Part shown: in pieces, positions 54,049-61,336 of the stretch | How positions within the stretch are numbered: the first letter of the stretch is position 1 | Layout of the letters: each line of letters opens with the position of its first letter | Notes under the pieces: model-generated | Told to the model about the DNA's origin: nothing | The model's input: only the letters and a program-made list of their open reading frames with translations | The model's database searches: none | Made by a program: the position numbers and the translations under genes | Assembly: GCF_021653995.1 (NCBI RefSeq) | Contig: NZ_JAJJOZ010000002.1 | Coordinates: 576,953-640,952 of the forward strand | Reading direction: 5' to 3' | Length of the DNA stretch: 64,000 nucleotides | From: Allopusillimonas lactea | Lineage (GTDB): Bacteria > Pseudomonadota > Gammaproteobacteria > Burkholderiales > Burkholderiaceae_B

Positions 54049-54098
54049 TGTTCTGTTTTAGAGAATGATTCCATATCATAAATGTAATATACAGAACA
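54049..54098. promoter_or_regulatory. LysR operator region between lysR and dabB
   Basis: ATGAT-TCCAT-ATCAT (54065-54079) is a palindrome containing the LysR T-N11-A core. It is enclosed by TGTTCTG (54049-54055) and CAGAACA (54092-54098), a 7-bp inverted repeat whose first arm touches the lysR start codon. The arrangement suits autoregulation plus activation of dabB. Confidence 0.65.
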
Positions 54099-54152
54099 AC
54101 CAAAACCCTGAAGAATACACCCCGTTACCTTCAGGAGAGTGTGGGTTGAATC

Positions 54153-55745
54153 GTGTTGCATGAACTGAATTTTGCGTTTGCGCTGGCGCCGGCCGTATTC
54201 ATGTCGGTTGCTTCATTTTGGGCTTGGCACAGTCGCTTGCCGCTACCGCGTATGTGGCGGCAATTCAACACATTCGTGTTTGTCGCACTGGCGTTTTCAT
54301 TGGTGGGGCTCGTCTCCGAGCTGGGGCTTGTGTGGATGCACGACGCAACCGGGCCGGCTCTGGGTGGCTGGCTGGCCACAAATCAGTTCGGTGCCTGGGT
54401 GAGCCTGCTTGTGCAATTGCTTGGCTGCGCCATCGGCATTTATTCCTCCAACCATCTGAAAGGCGAGTTGCGCCAACCGGTGTACATGGCCGCCCTGGCC
54501 GCTGTGCTGGCCGCCGTACACCTTCTGTTGCTGGCCAATCACTGGCTGGTTCTGATTGCCGCGTGGGCCATCATCCAATATGCCATGCAGTATTTGTTGT
54601 GCTTCTACGACGACCGGCCGTTTGCTTTGCTGGCGGCGCACAAGAAGATGGTGACGGATCGTGCGGCCGACTTGCTTTTGATTGTCGCCGCGACCCTCGC
54701 GTGGTCGCAGGTGGGAAGTGGATCGTTCTCCGCATTGTGGGCATATATCGCCGCCGGTCATGCTTCCGCACTCCTTGCCTGTAGCGGCATTTGCCTGGTG
54801 TTGGCCGTCATTGCACGTACGGCGCTGATGCCGGTGCACGGCTGGTTGGTCCAGGTCATGGAAGCGCCGACGCCGGTATCGGCACTACTGCATGCGGGGG
54901 TGGTCAATCTTGGAGGGTATGTGCTGGTGTTGTTTGCTCCCTTGCTTGGCGTGTCGCTGGCCGCGCGTTGGCTGCTGGTCGTATTCGGGTTGGTCTCCGC
55001 AGTGGTGGCGGGGCTGGTGCTGCTGACGCGCGTCAGCCAGAAAGTGCACCTGGCATGGTCGACGATCGCGCAGATGGGTTTCATGCTGCTCGAATGCGGT
55101 CTGGGCCTATACATGTTTGCGGCGCTGCACTTGATGGGACATTCTCTTTATAAGGCGCACAACTTTCTGAACGCATCCAGCGCAGTCAGGGAGTCAAGCC
55201 GAAGATTCATCACGGGAGAGGCTAAAAATTCGGGCTTGAGCATGCTTGTCGCGGTTCCCATCGCTCTTGTTATCGTATTCGCGCTTCAAGCGCTGGTTGG
55301 CGGCCATGCCTGGCCATGGTGGTGGAGTGCCGTCCTGGCTCTTGCGTGGGCACCGCTGCTATGGGTTCCCAAGGAGGAAGCGGGCAGTTCCGGTGTCGTG
55401 CCAGCCCGGATAGGAGTGGCGCTGGCAAGCGTTGTTTTCCTGACGGTCGCCACCAGCGTCGTGGACCAGGCTCCAGTGGGTGCCAGCAACGATCCGCTGC
55501 ACGCCGCAGGCATCGTCGCCTTGATTGGAATGGCCCTGATGTATCTCGAAATGACCGCATTCCAGCTTTGGCCTGGCTCGCTTGAGACGGTTCGCCGCTG
55601 GGTATACGCGGGTTTTTACATGGATGAAGGCTATACGCACTGGGTATTGAGGCTGTGGCCCGCCCCTTGGGCCGGGGCAGGCAGCCAGGCGGAACCGCCG
55701 CCCTGGAGACCTTACGAGTCCGGCTATGGGCGATCTGAATCATGA
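54153..55745 (+). CDS. dabB: DabB, NuoL-like membrane subunit of the DAB inorganic-carbon pump
   Basis: A 530-residue membrane protein of the complex I NuoL/NdhF family with about 14 helices. It has an ALMPVHGWLVQVMEAPTPVSALLHAG segment near residue 230 and a proton-channel lysine near H-K-K (AAHKKMVTDRAADL, ~168). It forms a two-subunit pump with DabA, coupling ion movement to CO2 hydration. Translation starts at GTG 54153 (or TTG 54156), 13 bp after AGGAGA. The stop overlaps the dabA start by four bases. Confidence 0.92.
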   Translation: MLHELNFAFALAPAVFMSVASFWAWHSRLPLPRMWRQFNTFVFVALAFSLVGLVSELGLVWMHDATGPALGGWLATNQFGAWVSLLVQLLGCAIGIYSSNHLKGELRQPVYMAALAAVLAAVHLLLLANHWLVLIAAWAIIQYAMQYLLCFYDDRPFALLAAHKKMVTDRAADLLLIVAATLAWSQVGSGSFSALWAYIAAGHASALLACSGICLVLAVIARTALMPVHGWLVQVMEAPTPVSALLHAGVVNLGGYVLVLFAPLLGVSLAARWLLVVFGLVSAVVAGLVLLTRVSQKVHLAWSTIAQMGFMLLECGLGLYMFAALHLMGHSLYKAHNFLNASSAVRESSRRFITGEAKNSGLSMLVAVPIALVIVFALQALVGGHAWPWWWSAVLALAWAPLLWVPKEEAGSSGVVPARIGVALASVVFLTVATSVVDQAPVGASNDPLHAAGIVALIGMALMYLEMTAFQLWPGSLETVRRWVYAGFYMDEGYTHWVLRLWPAPWAGAGSQAEPPPWRPYESGYGRSES

Positions 55746-58258
55746 GTTCTAACATGCTTGCTCCCGCGTCCCAGAACGTTCCTGCAATGAGGGCCACTGA
55801 ATCCGATAAGGCAATGCGCCTGGCGGCGGCGCGTGCATGTTCGCGCATCATGCCCGCTTGGCCACTCAGCCAAGCGGTGGCAGTGAATCCGCATTGGCGC
55901 CGCATTGACATGCCGATCCGCCACGTCGCGGCGCGCTTGGCCGTGCTGGGTGACTTCCATGTGTTCCCTTCGCGGGATTACATCAAGCAAGAGTGGGAGG
56001 CGGACCGTATCACGCGCGCAGACCTCGATACGGTGCTGGAGCGTTACGCCGGGCATGCGTCCGATGCCTTGACAGCCGAGCAATGCATTGAAGCGTTGAC
56101 GAGGCCGACTAGCGTGCGTCGCGCGCCATTGCTGGTGGATCTGCTGGACGATCCAAAGCAGAAAAACAAGCGCTGGCCCTGGCGGGCGGCTCTGGTGTTC
56201 CAGATGAGCCAGGCCTGCGCGACCTACTTCGACCGTCATGAGGCTCACTGGCGCGCTTCGGGTAGCGCCAGCCTGTATGGTTTCTGGCGCGAAAGCATGG
56301 TGGGCGATCACGGCCTCAGTTCCAGGCTGGGCCTGCCCGGATTCATGAAGCAACTGCGCACGCTGCCGTTACAGGCTGAAGATGCCATACGCTGGGCTCT
56401 GACCGAGCTTGAACTGAAGGAGTCCGTATGGGAAGACTACTTCGAGGCGCTACTGTTGTCGATCAATGGCTGGGCCTCGTGGTGCGCCTATGTCGGCTGG
56501 CAGAAAGCGCCCTCCGGTCAGGACGATCCCCGCTTGCGCGAGCTGCTGGCTTGCCGGGTCGCGTGGGAGGCCTTGCTTGCCCGGTCCGCGCCGACCGCAA
56601 AGGCGCGTAGCGCAATCGCGGAGCTTGGTGCGAATTGGCTGGATTTTGACCGGTGTGTCGCACAAGCGGATGTCGCGCTGCTAGTCGATGAGCTTTGGCA
56701 ACAGGCGCTTGAGGCGAGCTTCCAGCGAGGGTTTGCACAGACCCTGTGCGTGCCCGCATCTTCGAGTGCAATGCAAGAGCCAGAGGTTCAAGCCGTTTTT
56801 TGCATTGATACGCGCAGCGAGCTGATGCGCCGTTCACTGGAAGCGCTATGGCCCGGTGTCCAGACACGCGCGTTTGCGGGCTTCTTCGGCCTTCCTATTC
56901 ATTACAACCCATTGGGTACCGACATACACCGACCGCAGTTGCCAGGCTTGGCCTATCCCAGTGTTGCGGCGCAGGATGTGGTGACGGCGGTGGGGGAGGC
57001 CGTTCCCAACGGCGAGGCGAGGTCGGAGCACGTACGGTCGATTCGTCGGCGGCGGTTGGCGGGGCTTGATCAGTGGTTGAGCACTGTGCGCTGGTCGAAT
57101 GCAAGCTTCTCTTTTGTTGAAGCGTTTGGCGTCGGCTATCTTCCGAAGATCGCTCGTTGGATCAGGCCTCCGGCGAAATCGCGCACTAATATGGATCACA
57201 TTGGTTTGCACCTTTCTGCCGAGGAGCAGTGTCGGCCGATGCTTGTGGGGCTTGATCTCGAAAAACGCGTGGAGCTGGCCGCCGATGCCTTGCACACAAT
57301 GGGGCTTGATGATCGCCTGGCGCCGTTGGTCATCTTGTGCGGCCACGCCGGACACAGCACCAACAACGCACATGCATCGACGCTAGACTGCGGGGCCTGT
57401 TACGGACGCCCGGGCGAGGTCAATGCGCGCGCGCTGGCTCTCTTGTTGAATGACCCGCAGGTACGTGAAGGCTTGCGTCTGCGCGCAATCGACATTCCCC
57501 CGGAGACAGTCTTCGTGGGCGCATTGCACAATACGACCACTGATGAAGTGACGGGTTTTGACCTTGATCTCTTGCCGCCGCAAGCGCGCGCACGTTGGGA
57601 GAAGATGGAGGACGTCTTTGAGCAGGCGGGCGACCGTATACGCCGCGAGCGCGCGCCGGCGCTGTGGATGGATGCGAACCTTGCTCCCGGCGCATTGCTG
57701 AAGTCCTTCCGGCGCAGAGCCAATGACGGCTCCCAGACCAGGCCGGAATGGGGGCTGACCCGCAACGCGGCATTCATCATCGGCCCGCGCGACCGTAGCC
57801 GTGGCAGGGTGCTCAACCGCGCTTTCCTCCATGACTATGATGCGCTGTTCGATGCGGACGGCAGTGTGCTTGAGAAGCTGATGATGGGGCCGATGCTGGT
57901 CACCAATTGGCTTTCCTGGCAGTATCACGCCTCGACATGCGATCCCCTGCATTACGGCGCGGGCAACAAAGTGCTGCACAACGTGGTGGACGGCCATGTC
58001 GGCGTCTTCGAGGGCAATGGTGGAGACCTTCGCATCGGCCTGCCCAAGCAATCCGTGCACAATGGCGACGGCTGGTATCACCAGCCCGTCCGCCTGACCG
58101 TCGTGATCGATGCGCCCGCAGCCTCGATAGAACACGTCATCGCTCACAACCCCGTCCTGGGAAGGCTATTCGATAATGGCTGGATGCTGTTGTGGCGCTA
58201 CGAAGGAAATGCGCTGTTCCGATACGAACGCGGCCAATGGCTGCCGCTGGGCTTCTGA
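55742..58258 (+). CDS. dabA: DabA, zinc-containing carbonic-anhydrase-like subunit of the DAB pump
   Basis: An 838-residue cytoplasmic protein of the UPF0753/DUF2309 family. The zinc and catalytic residues are all present: Cys354 and Asp356 in V-F-C-I-D-T-R-S, His535 in C-G-H-A-G-H and Cys550 in D-C-G-A-C; the His-to-Cys spacing of 15 matches Halothiobacillus DabA. It hydrates CO2 to bicarbonate one way, energised by DabB. ATG 55742 overlaps the dabB stop. The frame is complete and the gene ends just before the island boundary. Confidence 0.95.
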   Translation: MSSNMLAPASQNVPAMRATESDKAMRLAAARACSRIMPAWPLSQAVAVNPHWRRIDMPIRHVAARLAVLGDFHVFPSRDYIKQEWEADRITRADLDTVLERYAGHASDALTAEQCIEALTRPTSVRRAPLLVDLLDDPKQKNKRWPWRAALVFQMSQACATYFDRHEAHWRASGSASLYGFWRESMVGDHGLSSRLGLPGFMKQLRTLPLQAEDAIRWALTELELKESVWEDYFEALLLSINGWASWCAYVGWQKAPSGQDDPRLRELLACRVAWEALLARSAPTAKARSAIAELGANWLDFDRCVAQADVALLVDELWQQALEASFQRGFAQTLCVPASSSAMQEPEVQAVFCIDTRSELMRRSLEALWPGVQTRAFAGFFGLPIHYNPLGTDIHRPQLPGLAYPSVAAQDVVTAVGEAVPNGEARSEHVRSIRRRRLAGLDQWLSTVRWSNASFSFVEAFGVGYLPKIARWIRPPAKSRTNMDHIGLHLSAEEQCRPMLVGLDLEKRVELAADALHTMGLDDRLAPLVILCGHAGHSTNNAHASTLDCGACYGRPGEVNARALALLLNDPQVREGLRLRAIDIPPETVFVGALHNTTTDEVTGFDLDLLPPQARARWEKMEDVFEQAGDRIRRERAPALWMDANLAPGALLKSFRRRANDGSQTRPEWGLTRNAAFIIGPRDRSRGRVLNRAFLHDYDALFDADGSVLEKLMMGPMLVTNWLSWQYHASTCDPLHYGAGNKVLHNVVDGHVGVFEGNGGDLRIGLPKQSVHNGDGWYHQPVRLTVVIDAPAASIEHVIAHNPVLGRLFDNGWMLLWRYEGNALFRYERGQWLPLGF

Positions 58259-58267
58259 GGCGGAGCG

Positions 58268-58471
58268 GTGTCTGGGCTGACGGTGGGGTCAAGCAAGATT
58301 CCCTCCACCGATCGGGAAGGGCTCTATTCACTGTGGCAGATCGTCGGCCGCACCCTCAACCAGAGCGAGCACACATTGCCGGATGTGGCTAATGCCTTGG
58401 GGGATAGGGGCGTCCATTCCATTGATAATGGGGAAGAGCCCGTGTTCGCGGGGTCTCGCGGGAGCACATAA
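58268..58471 (+). CDS. Small hypothetical ORF after dabA
   Basis: A 67-residue open frame starting at GTG 58268, nine bases after the dabA stop. Its middle part (residues ~10-45) is a plausible helical sequence with L-Y-S-L-W-Q-I-V-G-R, but it has no ribosome site and no family I recognise. It carries one copy of the 18-bp repeat found again at 59063. It may be a remnant of an earlier insertion. Confidence 0.25.
   Translation: MSGLTVGSSKIPSTDREGLYSLWQIVGRTLNQSEHTLPDVANALGDRGVHSIDNGEEPVFAGSRGST
58424..58441. repeat. 18-bp direct repeat, copy 1
   Basis: GATAATGGGGAAGAGCCC here and GATAATGAGGAAGAGCCC at 59063-59080 differ by one base. They lie 639 bp apart and bracket the tmRNA-like end, the GNAT fragment and the higA fragment. 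A looser copy (AAAATGGGGGAGAGCC) lies at about 59032. Confidence 0.7.
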
Positions 58472-58472
58472 G

Positions 58473-58502
58473 AAAAAACCCCAACCGAGGTGGTTGGGGT
58501 TT
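58473..58502 (-). terminator. Rho-independent terminator, minus strand
   Basis: Stem AAACCCCAACC (58476-58486), loop GAGGT, arm GGTTGGGGTTT (58492-58502). On the minus strand the stem runs into TTTTTTCTTAT, so it terminates minus-strand transcription, right after the tmRNA-like 3' end at 58506. The plus side has only a short T run, though it may also stop read-through from dabA. Confidence 0.85.
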
Positions 58503-58505
58503 GAA

Positions 58506-58543
58506 TGGTGGTGGCGGAACACGGAACCGAACCCGCGTCCGAT
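58506..58543 (-). ncRNA. tmRNA (ssrA)-like 3' end, attachment-site remnant
   Basis: On the minus strand the sequence reads TCGGACGCGGGTTC, the T-arm sequence conserved at the 3' end of bacterial tmRNA, and ends in CACCACCA. A terminator follows 4 bp later, as for a real RNA 3' end. Higher coordinates (58544-58610) do not continue into a tmRNA body. This is the expected scar of integrase-mediated insertion at ssrA: the chromosome (dabA side) keeps a 3' piece, and the island lies to the right. The stem after the core (GGTTCCGTG) is unusual for tmRNA, so a tRNA-like mimic is possible. Confidence 0.55.
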
Positions 58544-58612
58544 TTCTGAATGAAAGTCCATGCGCAAGAACGCAGTCCCTATTTTGAATCATTTGGCCGT
58601 TTTGCATCATGA

Positions 58613-58843
58613 AAACACCGGCTGGCTGTCGACCACCGAGCGCAAGGCGTCAAGCTTGGGGCATCCCTACTGCAGGATGCAGTCGGTCGCGCGGTGAGCG
58701 TTTCGCAGAACGCGGGTGTCCGGGCGCTGTTCGTTCATGCCCTCCACGACCGCGCCAAGCAGTTCTACGAGCACTACGGTTTCCAGGAGTCACCGCAGCA
58801 TCCGATGACGCTGATGCTGCGCTTGAACACCGTCAAGGCTTGA
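58613..58843 (+). pseudogene. 5'-truncated GNAT acetyltransferase fragment
   Basis: An open frame without a start codon follows a stop at 58610. It reads L-A-V-D-H-R-A-Q-G-V-K-L-G (motif A, acetyl-CoA pyrophosphate loop), then L-L-Q-D-A-V-G-R-A and F-Y-E-H-Y-G-F-Q-E-S-P, ending at TGA 58843. This is the C-terminal ~75 residues of a GNAT protein of the kind found as toxins in DUF1778-GNAT toxin-antitoxin pairs. The N-terminal half and the antitoxin gene are missing. Confidence 0.7.
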
Positions 58844-58858
58844 GAGAGGACGTTAGCA

Positions 58859-58986
58859 TGACCATCCACAAGATTCACACGGAGGCAGAATACCGGGACG
58901 TTCTCAAGGAGGTCTCCGCACTCGTGGATTCAGCCCCTGCTCTGGAAACGCCCGATGGGAAGCTGTCAACGCCGGTTGAAAACTGA
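58859..58986 (+). pseudogene. Truncated HigA-like antitoxin gene
   Basis: ATG 58859 after AGAGAGGA opens M-T-I-H-K-I-H-T-E-A-E-Y, then L-K-E-V-S-A-L-V-D and P-D-G-K-L, matching the N-terminus of HigA-type antitoxins. At 58964 the frame enters an IS21-like terminal sequence and stops at 58986 after ~42 residues, so the helix-turn-helix is lost. No higB is present. Confidence 0.6.
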
Positions 58987-58990
58987 CCCA
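58964..58990. mobile_element. Terminal fragment of an IS21-like element
   Basis: TGTCAACGCCGGTTGAAAAC, continuing into TGACCCA, matches from memory the ends of IS21-family elements, which begin TGT and carry TTGAAAACTGACCC boxes. It interrupts the higA-like frame. No transposase (istA/istB) or second end was found within the window, so only an end remains. Confidence 0.5.
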
Positions 58991-59062
58991 CTGGAGGTGC
59001 GGGCGTTTTCTTGTACGGATTATCCGTCGAAAATGGGGGAGAGCCGAGCCTGCTCGTCCCCC

Positions 59063-59080
59063 GATAATGAGGAAGAGCCC
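59063..59080. repeat. 18-bp direct repeat, copy 2
   Basis: GATAATGAGGAAGAGCCC, one base different from 58424-58441. Each copy is followed 35-50 bp later by a minus-strand terminator hairpin. Confidence 0.7.
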
Positions 59081-59129
59081 AAATGCGCTTGCTTTCACTG
59101 GGCGTCGTTGGGCAACGCTGGCCAAACAA

Positions 59130-59160
59130 AAACCCGCAGAGCAAGTGCTGGTGCGGGTTT
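59130..59160 (-). terminator. Rho-independent terminator, minus strand
   Basis: AAACCCGCA (59130-59138) and TGCGGGTTT (59152-59160) form a perfect 9-bp stem with a 13-nt loop. On the minus strand it is followed by TTTGTTTGG. No minus-strand gene is recognised upstream, so it may belong to a lost gene. Confidence 0.6.
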
Positions 59161-59180
59161 CTGGGCGTCGTGTGCCGTTA

Positions 59181-59284
59181 AGCATAAGGCTGCTGGAGAT
59201 TAAAGCATAAAGCTGCCGCTAATTCTCCTACCTACTGGGGCGCGCCAATTCCGCGTGCTTCGTGAATAAAGCATATCTTTGCCG
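59181..59284. repeat. Spaced AGCATAA-GCTGC repeats
   Basis: AGCATAAGGCTGC (59181-59193) and AGCATAAAGCTGC (59204-59216) differ by one base and are spaced 23 bp; a third, weaker copy AGCATATCTTTGCC is at 59270. Such spaced copies resemble recombinase-binding sites of a mobile element end. From 59285 to 59757 I see no gene, only AT-rich sequence. Confidence 0.45.
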
Positions 59285-59757
59285 ATAGCCCACTTTTAAA
59301 CAATAAGCCTGCCAATCGTTCAGTAAAAAAACTGCCTTAGATTACAAGGAGTTTTTGGCCTGCGCTCGCGCTCATGACAGTGTCAAGGCCTGTAGGCGCT
59401 TGATGGTAGTTGGCCAAACCTGTCCTGTCTATCCTGGTTCTCAAGTGTAGAGGGCGTGGTGGCTAGGTGCCCTACTGACTCCCCTCGGGTAGCGCCAAGT
59501 GTCGCTGCGGTTGCTGCTGATGAATGGTTGTAAAAAAAGCACAAGCACTCTTTTTGTGTGGCCAATGTGATGAGCAATGCTCTGACAAATTGCGTTTGGG
59601 GTATTTGCTGGACATAAATGAGTTTTTTCCGCAGTGTCCGTTTCAACAATCTGCATTAAGGGCATTCCTCCCTCAGGTGCTTGGCGCGGGTTGGAATATC
59701 GGCAATAATTAGATACATACTGCTCCTTGTGACGAATAATGCAAAGGTGAGGGAACA

Positions 59758-60489
59758 ATGGTTGATGAGAAAAAGAAGGGTTATCCAAAGATTCCACGGA
59801 ACAACTGGTTCTTGCTTCGTGACAAATTCAAGCAGCGGACCCCGGAGCGCGTCTCGCCCAGCTACGTTGCTAGCGCGTTGAGTATGAGCGAAGCCTCCGC
59901 TAGTGCGAATATCATCCCCCCGCTCCGCGTGTTCGGCCTGATTGACGATACAGGCAAGCCCAGTGACCTCGCATATGACTGGCGTGACGATAGTAAGTAC
60001 GCCGCAGTCTGCAAGCAGATACTAGAGGCTACCTATCCACAAGAACTGAGGGATCTATACCATGAAGCGAGCGCCCCAGCGAAGGATATCGAGAGTTGGT
60101 TCGCAAGGGACGCTAAGGTTGGGCAAGCTGCGGCTAGAGCGTACGCATCTACCTACCTAACGTTGCTCGAGGCGGACCTTACCAAGGCGAAGGAACAAAA
60201 AAATGGCTCGAAATCAAAAGTGTCCAGTGTGGCAGGGAAGCCGCCGAAGGCGGGGGCGAAGGGGGCCTTAGTCTCAAAGGTGACGAAAACAACTCCGCCC
60301 ATTGGAACTGTCGAAACATTCAGCCCCCCTGCGAACCACTCAGGTTCCGCTGACGATGGAGGGGCGAAGCAAGGTTTCAGTCCGAAACTTCACGTAGACA
60401 TTCAAATCCATATTTCACCGGACAGTAGCCCTGAGCAGATCGACAAGATATTTGAGAGTATGGCGAAGCACCTACCGCTAAAGGGTTAA
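59758..60489 (+). CDS. DUF5343-domain protein
   Basis: A 243-residue protein. Residues ~8-140 are the DUF5343 fold: Y-P-K-I-P-R-N-N-W-F-L-L-R, then SYVASALSMSEASASANIIPPLRVFGLIDDTGKPSDLAYDWRDD-type sequence, a winged-helix-like region. A K/G/P-rich linker (~150-205) leads to a conserved C-terminal strand-helix element, L-H-V-D-I-Q-I-H-I-S-P-D-S-S-P-E-Q. It has AGGTGAGG before ATG 59758. It is followed 4 bp later by the HEPN-like gene, so they are an operon. The function is unknown; the winged-helix character hints at DNA binding. Composition is less GC-rich than the chromosome to the left. Confidence 0.75.
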   Translation: MVDEKKKGYPKIPRNNWFLLRDKFKQRTPERVSPSYVASALSMSEASASANIIPPLRVFGLIDDTGKPSDLAYDWRDDSKYAAVCKQILEATYPQELRDLYHEASAPAKDIESWFARDAKVGQAAARAYASTYLTLLEADLTKAKEQKNGSKSKVSSVAGKPPKAGAKGALVSKVTKTTPPIGTVETFSPPANHSGSADDGGAKQGFSPKLHVDIQIHISPDSSPEQIDKIFESMAKHLPLKG

Positions 60490-60493
60490 CCGA

Positions 60494-61003
60494 ATGGATA
60501 TTGAGACAGCTCTGCTCGGTGTCCGACAGCTCCGAGACAGCATCCGTGTCCAAAACCCACCACCGGCGGAAGGTGCGCCGAGTGAAGATGAGCCAGTCAT
60601 TTACTTCTCGTTGGTTCGCAATTCTCGAGGCTACCTGGAGCGACTTGTTCATCAAATAAATGGCTCCTATTCAAACGGTTGGTACGACGCATCCGCTGTC
60701 ATGATCCGTAGGTTGGTTGAGACGCTCATTATTGAAGTGTTCGAGAAGTATGGGATGGCATCCAAGATTCAAAACCCGGCTGGCGATTTCTTCTACTTAC
60801 GCGACCTTATTGGCGTGCTTGTTACAGAGCGAGGGTGGAATTTGAGTAGGAATGCCAAGGCAGCTCTTCCACGGCTTAAGGACGTGGGTGATATGTCGGC
60901 ACACAGTCGACGCTTTATCGCCCAGCGCCAGGACATCGACAGACTTATGAGTGACTTGCGAGTGGTGGTCCAAGAGCTGATGACGTTGGCTCAGCTGAAG
61001 TAG
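60494..61003 (+). CDS. HEPN/DUF4145-like protein
   Basis: A 169-residue helical protein. A W-Y-D-A-S-A-V-M-I-R-R-L-V-E-T-L helix near residue 65 is followed by R-L-K-D-V-G-D-M-S-A-H-S-R-R-F near residue 130, resembling the lkxlgNxxAH motif of DUF4145/HEPN proteins that include RNases of defence systems. The classical R-x4-6-H motif is not exact (Arg and His are ten residues apart). It is coupled to the DUF5343 gene upstream and ends 77 bp before the retron RNA. It may be the effector half of a two-gene module; the family is inferred from motifs. Confidence 0.55.
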   Translation: MDIETALLGVRQLRDSIRVQNPPPAEGAPSEDEPVIYFSLVRNSRGYLERLVHQINGSYSNGWYDASAVMIRRLVETLIIEVFEKYGMASKIQNPAGDFFYLRDLIGVLVTERGWNLSRNAKAALPRLKDVGDMSAHSRRFIAQRQDIDRLMSDLRVVVQELMTLAQLK

Positions 61004-61080
61004 AGGACTTCTGGCTTGCGGCTGAAACAAACATGAAAGCATCTCGGAAAATTGATGAGCCGATCAGCGGATTCCGGCAG

Positions 61081-61327
61081 ACACTCAGGCGTAACAAGGC
61101 GTATCGCTGGTGATGGTTTCCGACAAGTTGTAATCTAGAACTGGCCATTTCGTTGTGTTCCCTGCATAAAGTTCACCTACTGGGCAAACTTTGTGGTTAC
61201 TTTTTGATATGTTTGGTACTATTGAAAATGGCCCGTAGACAGAGTTTCTGCCATGTAATCGTGGCACTTGACAATAACGTGAGGACCTATGCTCCTCAGT
61301 CCATAATGCCTTACGCGACTTGAGTGT
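61081..61327 (+). ncRNA. Predicted retron msr-msd RNA
   Basis: The region between the HEPN-like gene and the reverse transcriptase is bounded by inverted repeats like retron a1/a2. ACACTCA (61081-61087), GCGTAA (61089-61094) and GGC (61098-61100) pair with TGAGTGT (61321-61327), TTACGC (61311-61316) and GCC (61308-61310): 16 pairs with small bulges. Inside, CATAAAGTT pairs with AACTTTGTG (61165-61195, one wobble), TATTG pairs with CAATA around an ATGGC/GCCAT stem, and GAGGA pairs with TCCTC (~61281-61297). The 3' arm ends 9 nt before the RT start codon. The branching G and msd boundary cannot be fixed by eye. Confidence 0.7.
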
Positions 61328-61336
61328 TGGCAATAT

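Noticed and set aside
58506..58600. Complete tRNA gene at the island edge
   Set aside because: No cloverleaf can be formed: there is a T-arm-like core and a CCA end but no matching acceptor, D or anticodon arms.
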